Source of the DNA: Patescibacteria group bacterium | Lineage (GTDB): Bacteria; Patescibacteriota; Microgenomatia; UBA1406; GWC2-37-13 | Length of the DNA: 64,000 nt | Direction of reading: 5' to 3' | NCBI GenBank assembly: GCA_026004415.1 | Contig: BPJC01000002.1 | Coordinates: forward strand, 149,718-213,717 | Part shown: one piece after another, positions 17,878 to 24,972 of the stretch | How positions within the stretch are numbered: position 1 is the stretch's first letter | Layout: each line of letters opens with the position of its first letter | Program-made: the position numbers and the translations under genes | The notes under the pieces: generated by a model | Databases searched by the model: none | Seen by the model: only the letters and a program-made list of their open reading frames with translations | Told to the model about the DNA's origin: nothing

Positions 17878-18429
17878 TTATTGTATAACATTGATTGATA
17901 AAATCAAATGTTGTTTTTGTTCTTCTTTATGAAAGTCCTGAATTAACCTGTTAATCTTGCTACCCCAGTTTGGATCTTGAGCATATATTTTGCCTATCTT
18001 ATAAATATCATTTGTGCCGTATTTGTTTATTGTTTCTGCAGTTTTTTCAATAGCAGAAGGTATAGAGTCAAATTTGTAATAGCCTCCTGCATAACCAAAA
18101 GGGTTGTTGTTGGATTTTATATATCTTTTGCCAAATCCAGACTCAACTCCTGCAATTGATGGAAGCAGATAACAATTAAATTCATATTTACTACAGGTTT
18201 TGGCAAAGTCATAAGCAAACTCTGTTAGTGAAGATCTGTTTTTCTGAAAAATTGCTTTAATTGCTTGTGTTTTTATGAATAACTCGGATTTTATTATTGG
18301 TTTTTCTACTTGAATTGCTTTATCTTTTGTCATAGCAGATTCTCCTGCTATTTGAGCTTTAGCAGTCTTTGATAGCAGTAGGCCGAATATTATTGCAATC
18401 TGTATAAAATAAATAAGTTTTTTTATCAT
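17878..18429 (-). CDS. Secreted lysozyme-like (glucosaminidase) protein under a hairpin leader
   Basis: 183 residues. Residues 1-25 are a signal peptide (MIKKL, hydrophobic core, AKAQ). The domain has the lysozyme-type glutamate in LLPSIAGVESGFGKRY, then NNNPFGYAGG and SIPSAIEKTAETI, typical of the FlgJ/LytG-like glucosaminidase or SLT group. Likely a peptidoglycan hydrolase acting outside the membrane. It is transcribed towards tig (stop 6 nt before the tig start region), so both may share a transcript. Its mRNA begins with a terminator-like hairpin that abuts the start codon. Confidence 0.7.
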   Translation of the reverse strand: MIKKLIYFIQIAIIFGLLLSKTAKAQIAGESAMTKDKAIQVEKPIIKSELFIKTQAIKAIFQKNRSSLTEFAYDFAKTCSKYEFNCYLLPSIAGVESGFGKRYIKSNNNPFGYAGGYYKFDSIPSAIEKTAETINKYGTNDIYKIGKIYAQDPNWGSKINRLIQDFHKEEQKQHLILSINVIQ

Positions 18430-18436
18430 AAAAAAA

Positions 18437-18481
18437 ATCCTAAAGCCTCCCAGATAATTGTAAGGTGGGAAACCTTAGGAT
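18437..18481 (-). promoter_or_regulatory. Hairpin plus U8 in the leader: candidate attenuator or riboswitch
   Basis: On the minus strand AUCCUAA (18481-18475) pairs with UUAGGAU (18443-18437), and an inner UCCCA/UGGGA stem extends the helix. Eight U residues (18437-18430 region) follow and touch the AUG at 18429. An alternative small hairpin AAGG/CCUU on the 5' side would break the inner stem, which is the layout of a terminator/antiterminator pair. No gene lies upstream on that strand that would need a terminator. The ligand or trigger is unknown. Confidence 0.6.
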
Positions 18482-18489
18482 CTGGTTAA

Positions 18490-18517
18490 ATTATAGCATA
18501 TACTATAAGATTGTCAA
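18490..18517 (-). promoter_or_regulatory. Consensus sigma-70 promoter of the lysozyme-like gene
   Basis: On the minus strand TTGACA (18517-18512), a 16-nt spacer, and TATAAT (18495-18490). This is the best match to consensus that I saw in the window. Transcription would start about 18483, immediately before the leader hairpin. Confidence 0.75.
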
Positions 18518-18626
18518 GTGGTATTTCAAATATGTTTATAATAATCATAAAAAGGATACTCTGTGGTTTTTTTTAATTTTATAACATATAATATATTATC
18601 ATTTGTTTATCAAGTGGCAATATTTT

Positions 18627-19928
18627 ATGTCTAAAAAAAGTTTTTATGTTTATACATTTGGCTGTAGAGTTAATCAGGCAGAGTCAGAGATGATTATGTC
18701 TGATTTTGTTAATAATGGTTTTAGGCTTGATGATAAAAAGCCTAATTTTTTTATTATAAATTCTTGTGCTGTTACGGAAAGAGCTGTGGCGGAAACAAGA
18801 AAGTTGATCAATAAAGTAAAAAGAGATCTGCCTAATACTAAAATCATTTTAACTGGTTGTTCTGCCAATTATTGGTTAAAAACCCAGAATAAGTCTGTTT
18901 TAAAGAAACTAGATTATGTTGTCTCTAATGTCGATAAGGATTATTTGTTTGAGTTAATTAATAAATGGTTTTTATTAGAAAACTCTGGTAATACTCAGTC
19001 TGGACAGGATAGGGTTTTGATTACAAAATATAATAAATCAAAAAGGATTTTAATAAAGATTCAAGATGGTTGTCATAGGTTTTGCAGTTTTTGTATTGTG
19101 CCTTATTTAAGAGGGTTGCCTAAATCATATAAAATTTCTGAAATCATAAGCAGTATTAATGATAACGCATGGGCAAGAGAGGCTATTTTGACTGCAATAA
19201 ATACCGAGGCTTATGGCAAAGATACCAATGAAAGTTTTGAAGATCTGATTAGATCGGTTTTTGACAAAACAAAGATTGATAGAGTTAGTTTTGGCTCTAT
19301 TCACCCATGGTCTTTAACTAATGAATTTATCAATCTTTATCAAGAGATTAAATCAGGATTAGATAGCAACAGGTTTGTTGATTATTTTCATATTCCTTTA
19401 CAGTCAGGTTCAAATAAGATTTTATCTCTAATGAAGAGAGACTATAAAATTGAGGAGATTGCAGATAAAATTATGGCTTTATATAAGATAAATCCTAATA
19501 TTTATTTTGGAACAGATATAATAGTTGGTTTTTTGGAGGAGTCAGAGCAGGATTTTGAAAGTACTTATAATATTCTTAAAAAACTTCCAATTTGTAAATT
19601 TCATGTTTTTAGATACTCTAATAGGAAACATACAGCCGCCTATTATCTTAGCCAGAGGTTGAAGACTGTGTCTGACTCTGTAAAAAAAAACAGAGCTAAA
19701 AAATTAATTAGATTAGGACAGGAAAAACTCTACGTTTTCAAGCAAAGCTTGATTAATAAAGAATTTTCTGCTTTGGTTTTGTCAAAAAAAGATAAGGAGT
19801 TTTTTATTGGTGTGTTAAGCAATCAACTGCCTGTTTTAATTAAATCCGATAAAATTAAAGTTGGTCAGATTTGCAATGTGGTTGTCTCAGATCTAATCGA
19901 TGACAACTTAATCTCTCTTGCAAATTAG
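18627..19928 (+). CDS. mtaB: tRNA methylthiotransferase, MtaB-type radical SAM enzyme
   Basis: About 433 residues from ATG 18627 (441 from the in-frame TTG 18603). The N-terminal UPF0004 domain starts with FGCRVNQAESEMI, the MtaB form, with further cysteines in NSCAVT and TGCSAN for the second cluster. The radical-SAM motif is CHRFCSFC (CxxxCxxC) near residue 150, and a TRAM-like domain is at the C-terminus. By family it methylthiolates t6A37 in tRNA. A TATAAT (18587-18592) fits a leaderless TTG start or a 27-nt leader for the ATG; the start is undecided. Confidence 0.88.
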   Translation: MSKKSFYVYTFGCRVNQAESEMIMSDFVNNGFRLDDKKPNFFIINSCAVTERAVAETRKLINKVKRDLPNTKIILTGCSANYWLKTQNKSVLKKLDYVVSNVDKDYLFELINKWFLLENSGNTQSGQDRVLITKYNKSKRILIKIQDGCHRFCSFCIVPYLRGLPKSYKISEIISSINDNAWAREAILTAINTEAYGKDTNESFEDLIRSVFDKTKIDRVSFGSIHPWSLTNEFINLYQEIKSGLDSNRFVDYFHIPLQSGSNKILSLMKRDYKIEEIADKIMALYKINPNIYFGTDIIVGFLEESEQDFESTYNILKKLPICKFHVFRYSNRKHTAAYYLSQRLKTVSDSVKKNRAKKLIRLGQEKLYVFKQSLINKEFSALVLSKKDKEFFIGVLSNQLPVLIKSDKIKVGQICNVVVSDLIDDNLISLAN

Positions 19929-19951
19929 AGGTTAATATTTGATATTTACTT

Positions 19952-21687
19952 ATGACACTTAGAGACTATGCTGTTTTGATAGAAAACAATAAAATATTGT
20001 TAGACCTGAAAAAGGAATTTCCTTTTTTGTCACCTGTAAATTTGGTTGATATTTACTCTGATGAATTCAACAGCAATTTGTATAATCATGTGTTATCCCA
20101 TTGTAATAGGTTAACTAATCTTAAAAAGGACATAAAAATATCAGATAAAGATTATTTTGAATCTTTGATTGCTATTTTTTATCATGACTGTGCAAAAGTT
20201 TTGGATAAATTCGTTCAAAACAATATAAGTTTAAAAAAATTTTAGCTTTGCAGTATGGTCATAGTATAGCTGTTAGAAGACTGTTTTTTTATTTTAATCA
20301 GCCTAGAATGGCTCATCACCTAAGACACAATTCCACAGATTTTGTCTTGGATATAGCTAATCGCAGTGTTACTGTACCCCAGTTGGTTCTTAATGTGCTT
20401 GATAAGACAGATATCTCTGGAAAAGTTGTTTCAGTTGAGGAAAAGTATGCTTCTATTTTGCAAAAGATAGGACATCACGAAGAATATGATGATTTTTCAG
20501 AAAAAATAGCCTGCAAATATATAAATAGAGTCTTGAAAACTAATTTTAACTTTAAGGAATATGAATTTTTAGCAGATCAAAACATTCCTAGTTTAAATGT
20601 TTTGTTTTTACAGCGGTTTGATGGAAAATATTGTCCTCCTATAGGAAAATATAAAGATACAAATTCTAATCTTAAAATCGCTGAGTTTTTAAGTCAGTGG
20701 GGTTATAATTCAGAAATTCTTCATGAAGGAAATTTTAAAAAAATTTTTTATGATGGTTCTGTTAAAATTTTAGGCTGTGATAAAGAGACTATAGATGATC
20801 TTTTACCTATTTACATTAGTAAAATGGATCTAATACTAACTGAAGGGTCAACAAGAAGATGTAAGTTTATAAGCAAAATTAAACCTGCTTTATCTGCCCA
20901 AGTTTTGTTGTTAAGAACTTTAGCCACAGGAAAGTTTAGTAAAAGAAGAGCTTATAATGCTTTATCTGCAGATGAAATTTGGGTTATGAATATTGAGATG
21001 AAGTCTATAGTTGAGCAGTCTTTTAATAAATATTTTGGCAATATGAAAAAAGTTCCATTAGTTAAAGTTTTGCAAAGCGGGTATAATCCTGAATATTTTT
21101 ATATGGATGAGAAAGTTAAAAGAATTAAAGGTAAGATTGTCTATGTTGGGGCTGTTTCTAAAATAAAAGGAGTAGATATACTCTTGAAATCTTTTAAAAA
21201 AATAAAATCTAAACTAAATTATGCGCAACTGCACATAGTTGGAGACCCTTATATATATGGTTATAATAATAAGTTTGATTTATCAAAACTGAAAAAGATT
21301 GATGGTGTTGTTTATCATGGAGTGTGTTCAGAATCTGAAGTTGCCCAACATTTAAGAACGGCTCATGTTGCTGTACTTGCGACAAGGATCTACGAAACTT
21401 TTGGTAAATCAGCCCAACAGGCTAGGTTGTGCGGCACAAAACTTATTGTATCTAAAAATGGATTTTTGCCTTTTCATGTTCAAAATAAAGAAGAAGGCAT
21501 TGTCCTAGATGATCTTAACGCAGATAGACTTTTTTGGGCTTTGTTTAAGATATTGTCAGAGAATCCTCAGACTGTACCTCCTCCTGTTGATCGTTATCAT
21601 ACTTGGCGTATCACAGCATTAGATTTTATAACTCATTATAATCTGCTTTCTCGTAGAGTTATTCAGAAACTTCAAAATAAAACTTAA
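19952..21687 (+). CDS. HD-domain/GT4 glycosyltransferase fusion, split at an A7 run
   Basis: The first frame (19952-20245) carries LYNHVLSH and YHDCAK, the first histidine and the HD pair of an HD phosphohydrolase. The second frame continues the same domain with GHSIAV and HHLRHNSTDF. The frames differ by one nucleotide at the A7 run 20233-20239. One extra A, or a -1 slip there, gives a 578-residue protein. The C-terminal half is a GT4-type glycosyltransferase with VGAVSKIKGVDILLKSF, LHIVGDPY and a donor-site ETFGKSAQQARLCG. No signal peptide, so cytosolic. It may link nucleotide or phosphoester hydrolysis to glycosyl transfer; substrates are unknown. It lies 23 nt after mtaB. Confidence 0.7.
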
Positions 21688-21741
21688 TTTTATTTATATC
21701 TTACTTAAGCAATTTGTAAAATCTGTGTATATAATATTTAT

Positions 21742-22734
21742 ATGATTTTGAAATTGTTTAAAAACAAATGGGTTGTTTTCTCTATTTTTTCCTTTATATT
21801 TTTAGCTTTGTTTGGTTACTTCTTTTTTTTAAATACGGGTTTGCAGTTTTTTGGTTTTTCTCCAGCTTATCAAAAAGACAATAAAAACCAGTTTGTGATT
21901 GATCCTTATTATGAGGATCAAAGTAATGGTATCAGAGATTATTTAAATAGTTCTCTTCATAAAGAGGGCGTTGAAAATCTTGAGAGGCGAGAAGCTGATT
22001 ATGGGTTTTCCAATACAAGTATTTCAGACAGCAGTATAAGCAATGATACAATGTATCAAAGGAATTTTTATGTCTCGCTTACTGTCTCAGATGTAAAAGT
22101 TTTTTCAGAGAGGTTGAGTGCTTTTGTGGAGTCTGTAGGTGGGGTTATTATTGATAAGTCTGTGTCTTTTCCTGAAGAAAATTATTATGGCTATGCTAGT
22201 TTTAGAGTGCCTGCAAATAAATTAGATGAAGTTAGGTCTTTTTTTAGAGATAATTCGTTAAAAATTGTATCTGAGGTTGAGTCGGCTAGCGATATAACAG
22301 ACAATTATATAGATATTTCCCAAAGATTATCTAGATTAAATGATACCAAAGAACGGTTGTCTAAATTATATGATTCAGCCAAAGATGTTGCTGACATTAT
22401 TGAAATTCATAAGCAGATTCAGCAGATTGAGACTCAGATTGAGTCTTTGATCGGCAGACAAAGATATTTACAAGAGTCAGTTGATACAATCTTAGTAACT
22501 GTTTATTTCTCAAGCGATGAGTCTCGTTTACCATTTTTGCCAGATGATAAGTTTGATCCTGTTTTAACATTCAAAAAAGCTGTTAGGCAATTGCTTGTTG
22601 TTGTTTATAGATTAATTGATTTTGCAATTTATTCTATTGTCTTTTCTGTTATTGTGATTCCTGTTATTGTTCTGGTTTATATTTTAAAGTTTGTGCGCAG
22701 TAGATTCTTTTTAAAAGATAGATCCCAAACTTAA
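21742..22734 (+). CDS. DUF4349-type membrane protein
   Basis: 330 residues. Hydrophobic anchor at about 10-30, then an extracytoplasmic domain with the DUF4349 pattern: SVGGVIIDKSV near 137, FRVPANKLDEV, a long helical coiled coil (ITDNYIDISQRLSRLNDTKERL) and TILVTVYF. A C-terminal transmembrane helix at about 285-315 ends in a basic tail. Function unknown; the family is lipoprotein- or membrane-anchored. TATAAT (21730-21735) ends 6 nt before the ATG. Confidence 0.75.
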   Translation: MILKLFKNKWVVFSIFSFIFLALFGYFFFLNTGLQFFGFSPAYQKDNKNQFVIDPYYEDQSNGIRDYLNSSLHKEGVENLERREADYGFSNTSISDSSISNDTMYQRNFYVSLTVSDVKVFSERLSAFVESVGGVIIDKSVSFPEENYYGYASFRVPANKLDEVRSFFRDNSLKIVSEVESASDITDNYIDISQRLSRLNDTKERLSKLYDSAKDVADIIEIHKQIQQIETQIESLIGRQRYLQESVDTILVTVYFSSDESRLPFLPDDKFDPVLTFKKAVRQLLVVVYRLIDFAIYSIVFSVIVIPVIVLVYILKFVRSRFFLKDRSQT

Positions 22735-22747
22735 TTGTCAAACAAAA

Positions 22748-22776
22748 TTGATTTTTTGGTAAGATCTGTTTATAAT
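22748..22776 (+). promoter_or_regulatory. Promoter of the infC-rpmI-rplT-pheS-pheT operon
   Basis: TTGATT (22748-22753), a 17-nt spacer, TATAAT (22771-22776). Transcription should start near 22783, five nucleotides before the ATG at 22788 that opens the short frame in front of infC. Confidence 0.65.
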
Positions 22777-22816
22777 ATTATTTTGTTATGGATTTAAAAA
22801 TTAAGTTTTTAGAAAT

Positions 22817-23329
22817 CTGAGAAAAAAGAAAGAAAAAAGATACCTTGTCAACAATAGAATTTGGTTTGATAAGCTAAGAGTCCTTGACAGCGAAGGTAAA
22901 AACTTGGGTGTTTTGTCTAAAAACGAAGCTCTAAGAATTGCCAGAGAACAAGAAACAGATTTGGTGGTTATTGCAGAAAAAGCAGACCCGCCTGTTGCCA
23001 GGTTGATTGATTTTCATAAATTTTTATATAAAGAGAAAAAAAGAAAAAAAGAGGAAAAGAAAAAGTCGCGTCAGGTTGAGGTTAAGGATCTGAGACTTTC
23101 TTTGTTTATGGCAGATGCAGATAAACAAAGAATTATCGCAAAAGCCAAAAATTTTTTAAAAGAGGGACATCAGGTCAAGTTTAATTTAGTCTTAAGAGGT
23201 AGAGAAAATGTTTTTAAAGATAGGGCTGTAAATATGTTAAAGGAGATTTCAGAGGCCTTAAATGAAGTAAAGTTAGTCAAAGAGCCAAGAGTTGAGGGAA
23301 ATGTTGTTAGAATGATAGTTTCTAAATAA
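22817..23329 (+). CDS. infC: Translation initiation factor IF-3, start codon unusual or frame broken
   Basis: IF-3 keeps the 30S subunit free and checks start codons. The body is normal: RYLVNNRIWFDKLRVLD, KNEALRIAREQETDLVVIAEKADPPVARLIDF, a K-rich linker, and the C-terminal domain ending VEGNVVRMIVSK. The frame has no ATG, GTG or TTG at its 5' end before the in-frame TAA at 22799. The best in-frame start is CTG 22817, giving 170 residues. Alternatively the ATG at 22788 opens a 10-codon frame whose TGA overlaps that CTG. One extra T in the T5 run 22806-22810 would join the two into a 180-residue IF-3. Known infC genes use rare starts such as AUU for autoregulation. Confidence 0.8.
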   Translation: MRKKKEKRYLVNNRIWFDKLRVLDSEGKNLGVLSKNEALRIAREQETDLVVIAEKADPPVARLIDFHKFLYKEKKRKKEEKKKSRQVEVKDLRLSLFMADADKQRIIAKAKNFLKEGHQVKFNLVLRGRENVFKDRAVNMLKEISEALNEVKLVKEPRVEGNVVRMIVSK

Positions 23330-23335
23330 AATATT

Positions 23336-23539
23336 ATGGCAAAGGTAAAACAAAAAACTAGAAAATCAGCTCAAAAACGCTTTAAAATTACAGCTGGAGG
23401 CAAGGTCTTGCATAGATCTCAAGGCATAAGGCATTTAAGATCCAATAAATCAAAAAGAAGAATTAGGCGCATGAAACAACTTAAAGAGGTTGTAGGAGGT
23501 TATAAAGGCAAAATATTAAAAATGTTAGGTTTAAAATAA
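23336..23539 (+). CDS. rpmI: 50S ribosomal protein bL35
   Basis: 67 residues, full length and very basic. Shows KTRKSAQKRFKITAGGKV and the HLRSNKSKRRIRRMK block. Second gene of the infC operon, 6 nt after infC, with no Shine-Dalgarno, so it probably relies on coupling. Confidence 0.96.
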   Translation: MAKVKQKTRKSAQKRFKITAGGKVLHRSQGIRHLRSNKSKRRIRRMKQLKEVVGGYKGKILKMLGLK

Positions 23540-23540
23540 T

Positions 23541-23885
23541 ATGGTTAGAGTAAAATCTTTGAGTAGTAAAAAACATAAGAAAATACTTAAACTTGCAAGG
23601 GGTTATAGAATGACTCGTCGAAAACTGTTTAAGAAGGCTATGGAAGCTGTTTTGCATGCTGGTGAGTACTCTTTTGCCGGTAGAAAACAGAAAAAACGAC
23701 AGTTTAGATCTTTGTGGATTTTAAGAATTAATAATGCTGTAAGAGCTTTAGGTGGCAAATACAGTAAGTTTATTCATAACTTAAAGGAAAAAAAGATTGA
23801 GATTGATCGCAAGATTTTGGCTAAATTAGCTGTTGAAAATCCTGAATTTTTCAAACAGGTTTTTGAAAAAGCGAATAAGAATTAA
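23541..23885 (+). CDS. rplT: 50S ribosomal protein bL20
   Basis: 114 residues, full length. Contains KLARGYRMTRRKLFKKA, the AGRKQKKRQFRSLWILRIN block and the C-terminal NLKEKKIEIDRKILAKLAV. It starts 1 nt after the rpmI stop. In other bacteria bL20 represses this operon by binding its own mRNA; no such structure was identified here. Confidence 0.96.
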   Translation: MVRVKSLSSKKHKKILKLARGYRMTRRKLFKKAMEAVLHAGEYSFAGRKQKKRQFRSLWILRINNAVRALGGKYSKFIHNLKEKKIEIDRKILAKLAVENPEFFKQVFEKANKN

Positions 23886-23924
23886 CAGCTGTTTTGGTTA
23901 ATTTTTCAAATATATGTTTACAGT

Positions 23925-24965
23925 ATGGATATTGAAAAATACAAACAGAGATTTGATCAAACAATTAAAAGCAAAGGCTTGAGTAAATCTGACTTGGAAG
24001 AACTAAAGATTGAATACTTAGGTCGTAAAGGAATTATAAGACAACTCTTCTCTACTTTGGCTGAGTTATCTTCATTAGATAAAAAAAAGTATGGTCCTAA
24101 AATAAATGAGTTTAAAAACTATGTTCAAAATACTATAGCCGATATTGAATCAAAACTTGAACAAAACTCTAAGACATTTTTCGATCCCACTTTGCCCAAA
24201 CTTAGTTTTAAAAAAGGGTCTTTGCACCCAATAACTTATGCAGTTGAAGAGATTAGTAGTATTTTTTCTAAAATCGGGTTTGTTAGAATGTCGTATAATG
24301 AGGTTGAGTGGGAGTATTTTTCATTTTCAGCTTTAAATATTCCACCTGATCATCCTGCTAGAGATGATGTTGAGACTTTTTTTATTGATTATCCTAAAGA
24401 TAAGAAACTTGGTCATTTGCTGTTGAGCCCCCATACTTCTTCTGGCCAGGTTCAGGAAATGTTGAGGTTAAAACAGCCGCCAATTAGAATGATCAATATA
24501 GCCAAATGTTATAGACCAAACTGGGATACAACGCATACTCCTATGTTTCATCAGTTTGAAGGATTGTGTATAGATAAAGGTATTAACATTACTCATCTTA
24601 AAGGTACAATTGAGTACTTTGTTAAACATTATTTTGGACAAAATCGTAAAATTAGACTTAGGCCTTATGATTTCAGATTTACAGAGCCTTCTTTTGAGAT
24701 TGATATAAGCTGTGCTGTCTGTTCTGGTTCAGGCGTTTATAATGGATCAAACTGTAGAGTTTGCAAGTCTGGTTGGTTAGAATTAGGAGGATCTGGTATG
24801 GTGCATCCTTTTGTTTTAAGATCTGGCAAAATTGACCCTGATGTATACTCTGGTTGGGCTTTTGGTTTTGGCGTTGAGAGGGTTTTTCTTATGAGAGAAG
24901 GTTTGCAAGTAGATGATTTAAGGGTCTTTTACTCTGGTGATTTAAGATTTTTATCTGAGTTTTAA
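23925..24965 (+). CDS. pheS: Phenylalanine-tRNA ligase alpha subunit
   Basis: 346 residues. Class II aminoacyl-tRNA synthetase. Motif 2 region RMINIAKCYRPNWDTTHTPMFHQFEG and motif 3 region GWAFGFGVERVFLMR are visible. The N-terminal coiled coil covers about residues 1-90. It carries a CAVC...CRVC pair near residues 265-285, a probable zinc knuckle not found in E. coli PheS. It pairs with PheT, whose start follows the PheS stop by 7 nt. Confidence 0.95.
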   Translation: MDIEKYKQRFDQTIKSKGLSKSDLEELKIEYLGRKGIIRQLFSTLAELSSLDKKKYGPKINEFKNYVQNTIADIESKLEQNSKTFFDPTLPKLSFKKGSLHPITYAVEEISSIFSKIGFVRMSYNEVEWEYFSFSALNIPPDHPARDDVETFFIDYPKDKKLGHLLLSPHTSSGQVQEMLRLKQPPIRMINIAKCYRPNWDTTHTPMFHQFEGLCIDKGINITHLKGTIEYFVKHYFGQNRKIRLRPYDFRFTEPSFEIDISCAVCSGSGVYNGSNCRVCKSGWLELGGSGMVHPFVLRSGKIDPDVYSGWAFGFGVERVFLMREGLQVDDLRVFYSGDLRFLSEF

Positions 24966-24972
24966 AAAATTT

